DNA of 64,000 nucleotides, taken from contig CM059623.1 of NCBI GenBank assembly GCA_030435675.1, forward strand, positions 7,032,012 to 7,096,011, written 5' to 3'. The notes under the pieces were generated by a model. That model searched no databases and was not told where the DNA came from. It worked only from the letters and a program-made list of their open reading frames with translations. This DNA comes from Steinernema hermaphroditum (lineage: Eukaryota; Nematoda; Chromadorea; Rhabditida; Steinernematidae). The translations under genes and the position numbers were made by a program. Of this stretch, positions 35,231 to 47,280 are shown piece by piece. The number at the start of each line of letters is the position of its first letter. The stretch's first letter is position 1.

Positions 35231-36860
35231 ACAAAACGAAAACGCAAACGCAATTCGCAATTGCGACGCAAACGCAATTATTGGGTTGATGCATAATAAA
35301 TGAGCCTTTTTGAAAGTAGATATTTATTACCAAAAAGGCACACAATCTAATCAAGGTATTTGCCGCTAGCATCAGCAACTTCAGCCCACTTTATGGCCCG
35401 CATTCGGATTCCTCGTTCGTAGAGTACCCGAGGTTTAAAATCGAAAAATGGTTTTGGTCAAATTTTCGACCTCTTCACCTTATTCTCAGTGGCTTTCTCT
35501 GATATCTTCATTTACGGACGCGTACAGATGACAGTAAGATAGAGCTAACAGAGCTCTATACGAACAACGAACATGAGTCTCACAGCTCAAAGTGGAGAGC
35601 CTTTGTGGGGGTCAACTTGAAAATACACGGCCTCGGAGAGTCGTATTTTTTAGGAATACAAGGGCCATTTTTTCTACATTTGGCCTCTTTTTCCTTAAAG
35701 TAGAAATGAGCTCGTGAAGTCACTATGTGGGCATGATAGCTGTGAGCGATGGCTATCTGCTGCATGTCCCCGTTCCCTGTTATAGTACTTAACCATTTGG
35801 AAACATTGGAGTTGATGGAACATGGTGATCCGAAACGGCCATCTTTTTGAGTTAGCCCATGCTGTGATATACGACGACCGCAGCGGTAGGTGCATTCAAT
35901 AGGCAAGAACCAAGGATGTACGTGGTAGAAGGCAGTCACCGTCCATCACACAAATGCTACCATAGGAAGTCCATACATCACTTCGTATTTCGCCATCTCG
36001 AGGTGCCAAAAAATGATCATAAAAACAAAATAGACCCCCAACATCAAGAGGAATGTAACGGACAAGCCGCCAATGATGATGTAGAGTGAGAGGTAAATGT
36101 ACTCAACAACGCACCAATCAATTATACCCCAGGAGTAAATATTGTAAAAATAAAGGATGTTTACCAAGGGGCTCATTTTCAATGCATCAACCCAATACAA
36201 ACGCAAATGATGCAATTGCGTTACATGTTCAATGACTACGAATCCCTCTGTCTTTGGGAGCACATGTTCTTCTTTGTCGCTGAGCAGCTAGCACATCACT
36301 TCTTTTGTTGTCAGCAATTACTCCGGCATACAGTAAGCCGATGTTAGGAACGGGCCACAATTAGGTAATTCTTGCATGTTCGTACCAATTTGGGAGACCT
36401 CTGCAAACTGATTTTGAGAAGATTTTAGCGCATGGCTAATATGTTAGTAAATTTCGCAGGTTCGACCTATCTACAGCAGGTCATAGTTTGGAAAGTTCGC
36501 ACGTTCGGTTAAGCTGTGGATCACCACAGAAGGATGATTTATGCCAACTTTGCCGATTTTTTGTGGGGGTAGGTTAATCTGCGACCCACCTCTGGTCCCG
36601 CCACGAACGCCCAAACACTTTTCAAGGTGAATATCCAGTGGTAGTCAGAAAATGGTAGACACAGTGATAAAGCACGAAAAAACAGCTAATTCTCGGTCAA
36701 ATTCTACAATTGCGTTCGGAAGTAACATGCCTCTGAGCACTGAATTGCGACGCAATTGCGTTTTGCGTTTGCGTAATTGCGTTTTGTGGAATCGAAAATT
36801 GCGTTTTTACGCAATTTCGTTTCGTGAAATCGACATTTGCGTCGCAATGTGCCCCAGGCT
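35231..36860. repeat. GCAATTGCG-rich inverted arms around the mariner-like element
   Basis: 35231-35280 and 36733-36860 are packed with ACGCAAACGCAATT / AATTGCGTTTGCG words in opposite orientation. They look like terminal arms of an older element into which the 915-bp element inserted. Confidence 0.45.
35281..36195. mobile_element. 915-bp mariner-like non-autonomous element
   Basis: Both ends read TTGGGTTGATGCAT, then ...AAATGAGCC, and both are flanked by TA. No transposase frame is recognisable; a 105-codon hydrophobic frame on the minus strand (35946-36263) spans the right end and is probably chance. Confidence 0.65.
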
Positions 36861-36889
36861 TACCGTTTGTCCCTAGTCTCGCATCAATC

Positions 36890-37320
36890 TTACAAGGGAA
36901 GGGTCAATCATGTTACGTTAAGATCGACGAGAGATTTTTGGCAAATGGTAGGCCTAGGGGAGTGTATTAACAGTGTAAAATAACTACCTTAAAATAACTA
37001 TTGCGATAACTACCTTTCATACGTTGTGAAGTTGAAGGAAAAAGAAACAACGTGTCGGGGGTTCGAATCCGTGACCTCTTAGAACATGACCTGGCATGGA
37101 AGGCAGGTGACTTATCCACTGCGCCACATTGACAAGGGCATTTTCCTGCCGCCATACTCGTATATACCCCGGCAGACATAACTTTAAACCTCTTTTTCTC
37201 GCTAATGACTGGCCGAGGGCACCTAGTATTTTACATCGTTAATACACTCACTTAGGCCTATCGTTTGCCAATAGTCTCGCGTCGATCTTAGCGTAACATT
37301 GTTGACCCTTCCCTTGTTAG
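36890..37320. repeat. Inverted repeat with a tRNA-like sequence in its loop
   Basis: 36890-36982 is repeated inverted at 37228-37320 (shared words TTACAAGGGAAGGGTC, AAGATCGACG and the AATACACTC region). The tRNA-like fragment at 37055-37135 sits in the loop. Confidence 0.6.
37055..37135 (-). repeat. tRNA-like SINE fragment 2
   Basis: On the minus strand CAATGTGGCGCAGTGGATAA carries an A box and GGATTCGAACCCC a B box. A 7-bp acceptor stem CAATGTG/CACGTTG can pair with one wobble. The T stem is imperfect and the variable region too long, so it is more likely a SINE or tRNA pseudogene than a working tRNA. Confidence 0.5.
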
Positions 37321-37452
37321 CGTTACACGTTTGACCGTACTCTCTTAGGGAGGCGCAAAATATTGCTAGCGTTCATAACTGAAATTCGGATAGAATTGAG
37401 CACGAGGAAAAAATAAAACTTAAATATGTTGGAGAAGTGAAAAGAAAAAATG

Positions 37453-37523
37453 TGGGTCGGAAGCGGAGTCGATCCTGAACCACGAAAGTGGCAGCCAAGG
37501 CGCTACCCAGTTCGGCCACACAT
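37453..37523 (-). repeat. tRNA-like SINE fragment 3
   Basis: Minus strand: GTGGCCGAACTGGGTAGCGC (A-box-like) and CAGGATCGACTCCGCTTCC (B-box-like). It shares its 3' end GACTCCGCTTCC with the fragment at 35.1 kb. Confidence 0.45.
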
Positions 37524-38174
37524 ACCTCTTCGCTCCTTGTGGAAGAAGTTGGCTATAATCGTTTGACCATAATTTGCGGAGGGTCTTTACATGACCTGGT
37601 ATGCGTATAAGCAGGTGCCCTTTTGTGGTTGACGTTCACTAATGAAGGCCTACCTGTGTGCCAATTTCCAGCTCGATCCGAGGCGGACACTTCGGAAGGT
37701 TCCATGGATGAGCACGCGAGGTCAGCGAGGTCCATCTAAAGGAGGCCTTCAACTTCCAGTAATAATCTTCCCTAGAAGTGTGAGAGAGCATTGCAAGAGA
37801 CCACCGTACTGTAGCGAAAACAAAAGGGGCACTCTCAAGGACGCGCTTATCTCGTGAAAGAACTTTCACGGACAAGAAAGCTGGCCAAGTCGGAGTCAGA
37901 AGTTTCGATGGGAAGGTGATCATGAAAAGAGCTAATTTCTTCACCTAGGTGGGTTTCGGAGCAAATAACAATACATGCTCATCCAATCACATGGAACCTG
38001 GGATTTGCTATTTTCTTCGTAAATTAGAGTATCCTGGGGTAGTTTTGAAAGGTAACCAAAAAAGGTAACCAAAAAAATAAGGACCGGCGGCATAACTTGC
38101 AACAGCACTTAGCACATGGCTGCAACTGACTGTAAAATCCACTAGCACATAAATCACTAATCTTTTTTTTGGTT

Positions 38175-38930
38175 AAGTTACATAATAGGCTATGGAGACA
38201 TGTAGCAGGTACCACTCACCGTGAGGCGACACTACAGCCGGCGACACAACAGCTGCAACCAGTGATGGCAAATGCCGACACGTTGTCACTTGTTGCTTTA
38301 CGTTGCCATTTGTTGTTTTACGTTGCTATTTGCTGCTTTTTTCGTGCTTATTGGCATCTAACGTTGCGGGCGAGCGAAACGAGCCCCGTATTCATTTTGC
38401 ATTTGGCCTAAGATTTCTGGCTCGGCTTAGGCTCCGGCTTAGGACTATGCCTATTGATTTAAAGCAAGCCCGAAGGGCGAGCCCTGTTGTCTTAACAGCT
38501 TCGCTGATATCCTAGGCAGTATCGGTCGCAACAAACGCAAGATGGGTGATGAATAGCTTTGCTGTTTACTGTTGCTATTATTTGTAGTTGTTGCTGCTAT
38601 TAAAATTTGCCTGTTGGCAAATTTGACTCATGTCATCACTGGTTGCATATGTTGTGTCGGCGGCTGTAGTGTCGCCGGCTGTAGTGTCGGCGGCTGTTGT
38701 GTCGCAGCTTTTATTTTGCGGCTGTTGTGTCGCGGAGGCACCACTCACAGCCACTATGCCCACATAGTGACTCCATGAGCTCATTTCTAATTTAAAGAAA
38801 AAAAGGCTCAAATGTTGAAAAAATAACCCTTGGGCTTCCCAAAAACTCCGACTACCCGAGGCCATGTGTTTCCAAGCTGACCTCCAAAATGGCGCTCCAT
38901 TTTGAGCTGAGAGATTATGTTTAATGGCTC
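38175..38930 (+). repeat. Dispersed repeat A, copy 1, split by an insertion
   Basis: TTACATAATAGGCTATGGAG through AGGTACCACTCAC, then, after the 520-bp insertion, AGCCACTATGCCCACATAGTGACTCC through ACTCCGACTACCCGAGGCC and TGAGCTGAGAGATTA. The uninterrupted order occurs at 43745-44000. A further partial copy in reverse is near 35.69-35.76 kb. Confidence 0.65.
38220..38739. mobile_element. Element with inverted minisatellite arms (copy 2) and 9-bp target duplication
   Basis: ACCACTCAC occurs immediately before (38211-38219) and after (38740-38748) this 520-bp block. The arms are short tandem GCGACACAACAGCCG-type units, inverted at the two ends (38226-38256 and 38653-38735). The interior, on the opposite strand, shares TTAAATC-ATAGGCATAGTCC, GGGCTCGCCCTTCGGGCT and AATGAATACG-GGCTCGC with copy 1 at 8.2-8.9 kb. 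Repeat A at 43.8 kb shows the same flank uninterrupted with a single CACTCGC-type site. A 9-bp duplication fits the Mutator/Foldback group. No transposase is encoded. Confidence 0.75.
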
Positions 38931-40765
38931 TTTCACAAGGTGCCCTTACCGGCGCCATCTCCGGCACCGGCACCGTCTTGTATATGAAAAGGCGCCGGCG
39001 AGCTTGTGAAAGATACATAAATGTTCATATAGCCCTCTCTTCGCTCTATCTAACCAACGTCTGTTTTCACCCATAATTGACGATATCAGATGAAGCAACT
39101 CAGAACAAGGTAAAAAGGTCGAAAATTGGGCCAAAAACATTTTTACTCTGCACATTGTACGAACGAGGAATCCAGATGTTGGCAATGGGCTGATTTTAGC
39201 ACCTAGATATGGTAAATATCATGAGTGAAATAAATGTGTTCTGCGTATGCAAACAATCATTACAAAAGTGGCCCATTTTCAGTGCTCCGACCCAATATCA
39301 GAACATAAGCAAATCTCAAAAGGATAGTCTTTTCGGATCATCGGATCGGATAGTCAATAGGATACACTCAGCAAGCCTACTTTAAGGAAATCGAGGCCAG
39401 ATGTGGAAAAAATGACCTTTGGATTCTCAAAAAGTACGACGCCACATTTTCAAGTTAATTTTGCATCACAAAAAAAAAAAGAATTTACTTCCAACTTTAA
39501 ACCACTAAATTTCCCGCATCTCCGCCACATCCTTTCCACATTTCCAACGTAATATGACCTACACGGAGCTATCATCTTAAGCGTTGTTAAGATCTTAATT
39601 TGCGATCTTCTTACAGCTCTAACACAACTTCCATCTTGCAGTTGCACCTGCAGACACTTAAACGTCTACTATCGCTGTGTTCGTCGTTCATCATAACATA
39701 AGCAAACCTCAAAAAAACGGCGCCGATCACCATGTTCTATTAACTCCAGTGATTACAATTAGTTAAGTACCGTAACACACAATATAGACAAGTAGCAGGT
39801 TTTTTTGCTGCTTATCTTATCACTATCTTAGCTCCATCTAACTCTCACCTGTGTTTACCCGTAAGTGGCGACATCAGAGGAAACCATTCAGAACAGGACA
39901 AAGATGTCGAATATCGGACCCAAACATGTTTTGACTGCAGACCTCGTAATTTCTATAAACGCGGAATCCGACTTCTTCCCGAAGTGGACTGAAGTTGCAC
40001 GTACGAATGGTTTCACGTTGTGATTATTGCCCTGTTGCCTACAGTACATATATTTGGTAAAGTTCACACTCGACAATACCACACCATTAGTAAAGTTTGC
40101 ACTCCATGGTTAGTAAAACTATCACTCGACGATACCGTATCACTTCGCCGTCCTCCAGGAAGGTACCCATGTCTACATGCGCTAATGTGCTCCGTTTGGT
40201 CTCATTTTGAATACATGTATAGAAATCGAACCCTCGACCTATCGCACTCCGATTCTCCAACCCAAAATACACTTTCGGGGGTTTTTGTAGTGTTACGATG
40301 TATTTACGATACATTTTGTAGCGCGTTCGTAACCTTTCCCCCCAACAATCTGGCATTTACAGAGGCTTTCTTGAGTTTCGCTCCTTTACGCGGTGATCTT
40401 TCATGCTTTCTTTCTTTTTCGGATACTTGCTGTAGCTCCGTCCAGTACCCGAATCGACACAACGTGATGCACGAGTTTGGTGGACGGATGCCTTCCAAAC
40501 CGTTTGTTACTCATATTCAACCCGTAGCCGTACTCCGTTATTCCGCCAAATTCTGGCCTGGGCAGGATCCACAAGACGACCTTCCCAGAAGTAACACCAC
40601 CCCCAAAAACCGTCAGACTCCCTTCCTCCATAACCCAAAATTGAAACAAAGCAACCACTCGACCACGCGTCGAAAGCATGCTTTACAGGCTGTAAGAACA
40701 AATAATTTTTATCATCTACCATAATCCAGGACTAAACATGCCGCTGCATTCCGAACCGCAGCAGA
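38931..40765. other. Repeat-rich spacer
   Basis: A solitary mariner-like terminus lies at 39262-39300 (reverse complement ATTGGGTCGGAGCACTGAAA). A 234-codon open frame at 40020-40724 has no recognisable domain. I see no real gene. Confidence 0.35.
40213..40262 (-). repeat. tRNA-like SINE fragment 4 (3' half)
   Basis: Minus strand: GTGCGATAGGTCGAGGGTTCGA then TTTC, a T-arm-like B box; no A box is found. Confidence 0.35.
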
Positions 40766-41682
<917 letters not shown>

Positions 41683-42079
41683 CGACCTGAAACGAATGGA
41701 GAGCGTGAGAATCCTTCGGCAGTGGACGCTGAATTGAGAATACGCAGAGTCGGCGGACGGAGTTCGTCGGCGGATCACAAAGTACAGAAAGGCACTACGC
41801 ACTAAGGCAAATCGTTGCAGGACCACAACAATGGGAACAGCTTTTTATCGCAGCCACACGGCAAAGTCACCTTCTTGGCGGTTTCCCCACGGAGTGAGCA
41901 GAAGAAACCGAAGGCTCCGACTCACAAGGGAAGGACCCGAACTGCGACACTCGGATTTCGCTGAAAATTTGTGGGGCGTATAGAGCAGCCCCGGAGTGTT
42001 AGTTCACTGGCAGAAACGTTCTGTAGGTTATGTACACTACGTTAGGGGCATGAACAAAGGCTTCAAAAAAGGTTTGACA

Positions 42080-42160
42080 GTGCGGGGGTTTGAACCCGCG
42101 TCGAACGTTTGCTGGCAAAGAGTGTTCCCAAGGAGCTATACAGACACCTACGGCGTCGGG
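42080..42160 (-). repeat. tRNA-like SINE fragment 5
   Basis: Minus strand: TGTATAGCTCCTTGGGAAC (A-box-like) and GCGGGTTCAAACCCCCGC, a good T arm with five paired bases. The sequence is immediately next to the mariner end. Confidence 0.45.
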
Positions 42161-42317
42161 TATTCACGCGCTTATACAGGGTTATCGGAAAGTTCTGCAA
42201 CATGAAAAACACAATTTTCTCAAACAAAACCATTTTAATTCCAAAAACGAACAATACTACGTTATTCAGCACGCTGAATTACACATAAAACGTGAATTTC
42301 ATTCAAAATGGCCTCCT

Positions 42318-43316
42318 CTAGCGTCGATAGAAGGCCTTCACTCGCTTCTTGAAATTTTCGACGATCGCCGCGGGTGTTTCCACGCTGATTTCTTCCCAAG
42401 CGGCCAGGAGATCGCGCTTCAAGTCGTCCAAGGTGGCGTGTCTTCTTCGGCAGGCTTTTTCCTCCAGAATGGACCAAATTGCGTAGTCCATCGGGTTTAA
42501 ATCCGGCGAGTTTGAGGGCCAAACTGACTTGTCCCAAAACCATGGGATTTGGTCTTCCAAGAAGCTCATCGTTGATTTGGATCCATGGGCGGGTGCCCAG
42601 TCATGCTGGAACATCCGTCCGTGGTCCTATAAGTGTTTTTCGGTCCAGGGAATCAGACGCTTCACCAAGATCTCTTATTGCTACACCTGAGAGTCCATTT
42701 TCACACCTTTTTCAACGAAAACCGGGAAAATTTTTCTAGTTGCGCAGATTTCGCCCCAAACCATCACAGAATTGGGGAAATGGTTTGTTTTAACGTGCTT
42801 CGTACGCGAGGAGCCTTTCTGCAGCAGGTAACAGTGATTCTGGGAGTTGTGGACCGCTTAGATGGTAAAAATCTTCTCATCGGAGAAGACCACATTGGCG
42901 AATCCGGACCCGCGGCTCTCGGCTCTCAGCTTCTTGCACTTCTGAAGACGTTCGGCCTTTTTCGCATCGGTTAGCAGGTGTCCGCGGCTTATTTTGTAGC
43001 TCTTGAGATGGAGATCCTCGGTGACAAGCTTGTGCATCGATGCGTAGCCGATTTTGTACTTCTTGGCCAGCTTCATGATGGATCGGTCGGGATTGCGCTT
43101 GATCATCTTCCGAACGGCCTCTCGGACTTGTGGAGTTCTTGCAGTCTTTTTTCTTCCGCTTCGGGGACGGTCCTGGACGTCGCCAGTTTCCCTAAATCGA
43201 TCCACCACGCGTTTGACGGCATCTCGGCGAAGTTTGAGGGTTTTGCAAATCTCGGGATTTGAGCTTCCGCCGCAATGGAGCTCAACGATCGCGCAACGCA
43301 CACTTTCGGAAACCAT
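42318..43316 (-). pseudogene. Mariner transposase with four nonsense codons
   Basis: One frame runs across the whole gene. The N-terminal HTH half (from MVSESVRCAIVELHCGG; includes RPRSGRKKTARTP) reaches the first catalytic Asp in VVFSDEKIFTI, then stops at 42858-42860. The same frame continues through VMVWGEICA, is stopped again at 42681-42683, 42675-42677 and 42627-42629, and resumes with the second Asp (QHDWAPAH) and the third acidic position (SPDLNPMDYAIW) to 42318. There is no frameshift in about 1 kb. The copy is dead but recent, with nearly all residues intact. Confidence 0.85.
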
Positions 43317-43475
43317 TTTTACCCTGAATAACAGCTAATACAGCATTATTGACAGCGAATATAGGGGTAAAAAGAGTCGCGCAACACGAATATAACGAGA
43401 AACACGCGCAAAAACTCCAAAAAATTGCGAAAATTAGCATTGCAAAAAATGTTGCAGAACTTTCCGATAACCCTG

Positions 43476-43573
43476 TACAAAATTAGCATAGCAAAAAATG
43501 TTCCAGAACTTTCCGATAACCCTGTACAAAATTAGCATAGCAAAAAATGTTCCAGAACTTTCCGATAACCCTG
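43476..43573. repeat. Two extra 49-bp copies of the mariner terminus
   Basis: After the normal right end at 43475, the unit TACAAAATTAGCATAGCAAA...CCCTG is repeated twice (ends at 43524 and 43573) with period 49. The added copies share TTCCAGAAC where the inner one has TTGCAGAAC. Confidence 0.85.
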
Positions 43574-43744
43574 TATACCAATCAGTCCTTTAAAAACGTC
43601 TTTTAGGTTCTTGGTTCTTGGTTTTGACCCATGGATTCCGAAAAACTCAAACTATGTACGTTTTATTAGTCCCGGGCTGCGCTATACGTCCCACAAATTT
43701 TCAGCGAAATCCGAGTGTCACACTTCGGGTCTTTCCCTTGTAAG

Positions 43745-44000
43745 TTACATAACAGGCTATGGAGTGGGTAGCTGGAGTAGGTAGTGGAGTATGGAGTAGG
43801 TAGTATGCAATAGGTAGCTACCACTCGCAGCTACTATACCCATTGGGTGACTCCACGAGCTCACTTCTCCTTTAAAGAAAAAAGGGCCAAATGTTGAAAA
43901 AATGACCCACGGATTCCGAAAAACTCCGACTACCCGAGGCCGTATGTTTCCAAGTTGACCCTCGCAATGGCTTTCCACTTTAAGCTGAGAGATTCCTGTT
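43745..44000 (+). repeat. Dispersed repeat A, copy 2 (empty site)
   Basis: GTTACATAACAGGCTATGGAG...GGTAGCTACCACTCGCAGCTACTATACCC...TGACTCC...ACTCCGACTACCCGAGGCC...AGCTGAGAGATT. This is the same order as 38175-38930 but without the 520-bp insertion. A local TGGAGTAGGTAG expansion is present. Confidence 0.65.
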
Positions 44001-44609
44001 TGACGCCACCACCATCGAAGACGCAACTCCCGGACCACGGACCATCAGATTCGAGCACAGAAGCGTGTGCTGTGCCGCAAACGATGTTCCGCTCCTGAAT
44101 CTGAAGATTTGCCGATTCCCAGAAGCCCCATGAAGCTCTCCGCCAACCACCGGTTCGACATCTACGCCGCGCCAGGGATGAAGCCGTCTTCCAGACATCC
44201 TCTGTTTGTCTATTTTCGGTGTCGCGCAAGGCATAATGCCTTTGATTCGCGAAATAAAATCGTGAAATCGTGATTCCTGTTTGAATGTTCTTATAGCACT
44301 TTCTTCGCTCTTTCTAACTTCCATCTAAATTCATCCATAAACGACGATATCAAAGAAAGTTCTCAAAATAAGAGAAAGAGGTCGAAAATTGGACCAAAAA
44401 CATTTTTTGACTTCAAACCCTTTGTGTTCTATGAACGAAAGATCCGGAAAATCGGCTGATGTTATTACGTGCCAATGGTAAATACCTTGATTGAAATTCA
44501 TGAGTTTTACGTAGACAAACAATCGTTTCAAGGGTGACCCGTTTTCAACTTAATGCATTTAATGGTAATCATAGTTTTGTAAGAACTTTGATGAACACCT
44601 GATTCATCG

Positions 44610-44680
44610 TCAGCGGTGGGATGGGTGTCGAACCCGGATCCCAAGAACGGCAAACAAGACACTATCCAGCTCGATCAAGC
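44610..44680 (-). repeat. tRNA-like SINE fragment 6
   Basis: Minus strand: TTGATCGAGCTGGATAGTGT (A-box-like) and GATCCGGGTTCGACACCC (B box). Confidence 0.45.
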
Positions 44681-44989
44681 AAACAACTGGCGGAGCGCCA
44701 GGAAGGCTGGCTAAATTCATTTAAACGTAACTTTTGAAGGTTAGTTACGCTGTTAAATGTGTGTGTATTGTCCTGAACAGAATAAGTTCTGTCGCTGTGA
44801 CAACTAGAAGGATAAAGAGAGAGGGGAGAACGCGAAAGAATAAAAAACAGCTTCACCACAAAGGTGAAATTCGGGTTACCAGTTCCGATTCCTGCAAAGG
44901 GTTCCAAACCAAAGACCAGTGTCGGTAAACGCCAGGAGATGTGAAAATATGCTGTCTTTGGTGAAAGAAAGGAGATGGAAGCATAGTAA

Positions 44990-45040
44990 AAAATCGGTGG
45001 GATCGAACCCGAGCCTGTAGCACGACACGCCATTGCAATT
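44990..45040 (-). repeat. tRNA-like SINE fragment 7
   Basis: Minus strand: GGCTCGGGTTCGATCCCACC, a strong B box; the 5' part (AATGGCGTGTCGTGCTAC) is only weakly A-box-like. Confidence 0.4.
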
Positions 45041-45051
45041 CAAATATACTG

Positions 45052-46309
45052 GGGTCCGTACATTGAAAATGTCGCTTTTTTCTCAGAACATGTTTCTAAG
45101 CATCAAGATGTATATTTCACTGGAGGTACACAACATTTAACTGCACTGCCTCCGAGCTCTTCCTGGGAAGAAGCCTGGCCACTACACTGCAGAACAGGGG
45201 AGGTTCCAGGTCGTAAACTCCCATTTTACCCCTTTTTAGCCTCATTACAAATTTTGGCTTCTTTTGTTTGTTGATGTTTCCGACAGTCCTGTACAAGCAT
45301 CTACCAAATAGAGCTGTGGGAGGCCTACATGCTCAATAAGTATCTAAGTCTCAGATGAAGATGAGTAGCAGTTTTGAGGGCAATCTAAATTATCAAACAT
45401 TGGCTGCTTCCCTTGGAACTCATGAAACACCGAATCCGGTTCCTAATTCGTACCTTATTTTGAATAAGAAAAAGAGATTTTTTGAGATCTTAGCTGGAAA
45501 CTGTAGGTGAGAGGTTGCTCTATCCTACGAACACTTTTCATACCCGTGCTTCTACAGTATCGCATATAGCGTAGCACTTTTTCGGCCTGGTTCTGACCAC
45601 ACCTCAATCTTTGGCTTCTATTTCTGTGCTATATCATCAAGTAGTCCAATGGATCACAGAGCTAGAGCCCCCATGACCTTAGCAGGCAGGAAAAATAATG
45701 AAAAGATTTTCATTTGGAAATACGGATAAAATCCGGTCAAATACGGATAAAATCCGGTCAATGAATTGTGCTGGCGGATCAAGGGTAGGAGAAGTTATGA
45801 GAAATCGGAGCTTCTAATTTCCACTTGCAGCCTAAGGCATCGGACCAGCAACGTGACTATGATGTTCGAGCACCTTAGCACACCATTCGTTACAGTTTGT
45901 TAAATCGGGTCGAAAGTTTAGTAACTTCCGAGTCAAGTGCTTTTTGACCGAATTTTTTATGTTACTGGAACTTGCTCTCACTGTGACATTACAAGAAAAG
46001 GACGATGTGTGCGCTTGGAAGCCAAGCTCCTGTTGTAAGCGTAGCTAGGACAGCACATCGCCTATCGAGTAAATAGTCCCTCGGAGCGATCATTGAAAGT
46101 TCGGTGTTTCGGATCTCCAGGTGATGTTCGCGGACCATGGACATGAAATGGTACAAAGAAAACGGAGAACATGCAGGAGGGTCATCGGAAGGCATACTCT
46201 GGGGACATAATCAACCACCCATACGAACGCACTGACCTATCTGATCACACAGTGCGAAAACAGACGGAAAATAAAAAAGCGACATTTTCAATGTACCAGC
46301 CAAATGGTA
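45052..46309. mobile_element. Degenerate mariner-like element with short inverted ends
   Basis: TACATTGAAAATGTCGCTTT at 45059 is repeated inverted near 46290. The 1.2 kb between has no open frame of note apart from a direct duplication ATACGGATAAAATCCGGTCA near 45719-45760. Confidence 0.45.
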
Positions 46310-47280
46310 TCGAATGCCGTGAATTTTTGCAACTACGTCACCATCTTTAGGGTTGCCCGAGTGATTACGGGCCGGTGAGACTATATGCGTTTGCGTAGTT
46401 AGAAGACCGTCTACAAGCCTCGCCACACCTTAGTCCATAACTCGCGGGACACTTGGAGTGGTTCCCTTGTTAGCCGGTTCTCAGGTAATTTCCACAAAGA
46501 AAAAAGGAAAGGCCCGACTTTTCCTCAAAATGGACTCCACGGTAACTTTTGTAATTTTAGGGGGCGCAGTCCAGACGGTAGTCGATAAAAACCAACACCC
46601 CCTATCTCCGAGAGGAGCGGTCGAAATTTTTCGAAATTTTGGGGAGATATGCAGGAATAGTTGCTCTTTCACGTACTGGCCAAAAATATTCACTTGGGAC
46701 ATAGTTTACCTCAAAATCGTGATAAAGCAGAGTGACCCTATCTTTATTTTTTTTTTCAGCACGGGCTGCAGATGTAGTTCGCAACCGTCCGATGTCGTGA
46801 TCCAGTACAAGGCAGGCATGTAAGTATTTGTCTGGGCCTTGATTTCTTGTAATGATATAATAGGGTCCAAATTTATTTTTCGGATATGTTTTGAATGTTT
46901 CTGGGAGAAGGGCTTGTTTTTTGAGGTCGCTCTTTGAAATGATGTGGCGGCAATATACTCAAAAAGAGCTCCAAATTCACTAAGCAGCAATAAACTTATC
47001 GGTTAACTTGACAGCGTTATTGACAAAAAAAGGAAGGCCACCCTAGCCATGGCCTTAGGTGGCTCCGCTGCGTCTCTCGCGTCTTTGATTCCATGGGTAA
47101 GAGATTTGGACGCAGTCCAGGCAATTAAAAAATGCTGTGATGTCTGTTTAGGTTTTCACGCGATTTTCTACCTTGCGGTCCTCACCCCGGCCCAACCGAT
47201 CATGATTCGTGTCGCAGAGTCATCCATTGATCGAGGTTTTATGGTTCACGAGCAAGCAGCATTACAGTAACCCGAGCACC
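46310..47280. other. Spacer with one weak candidate exon
   Basis: 46460-46560 is related to the 1.44-kb palindromic element (TAGCCGGTTCTCAGGTAATT). A 73-codon plus-strand frame with an ATG at 47049-47270 (MALGGSAASLASLIPW...) looks weakly coding but has no splice partner or recognised domain. Confidence 0.3.

Larger units (their letters stand above)
42177..43573 (-). mobile_element. Mariner-type transposon copy
   Basis: Left end CAGGGTTATCGGAAAGTTCT at 42177, preceded by TA; the matching inverted end occurs three times at the other side, finishing at 43475, 43524 and 43573, each followed by TA. The body carries a transposase gene on the minus strand with four nonsense codons. Confidence 0.85.
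41921..43744. mobile_element. 1.8-kb element with 75-bp inverted ends, enclosing a SINE and a mariner
   Basis: 41921-41995 (CTCACAAGGGAAGGACCCGA...) is repeated inverted, about 90% identical, at 43670-43744. The ends begin about 240 bp upstream of NDUFS8. Inside are the tRNA-like fragment at 42080-42160 and the mariner at 42177-43573, so it is a nested stack. Confidence 0.65.

Noticed and set aside
35946..36263. 105-codon hydrophobic frame that could be a membrane protein
   Set aside because: It crosses the right end of the mariner-like element, and its hydrophobicity follows from AT-rich sequence.
37055..37135. Functional tRNA gene
   Set aside because: The acceptor stem pairs, but the T stem and variable region do not form a standard cloverleaf; classed as a SINE-like fragment.
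40020..40724. 234-codon open frame on the plus strand
   Set aside because: No recognisable domain, it crosses a tRNA-like repeat, and the opposite strand is open too.
43980..44324. Minus-strand frame with SGTSFAAQH, resembling the subtilase serine motif GTSxAxPH
   Set aside because: The conserved Pro is Gln, and no Asp or His motifs are present; too little to call a protease fragment.
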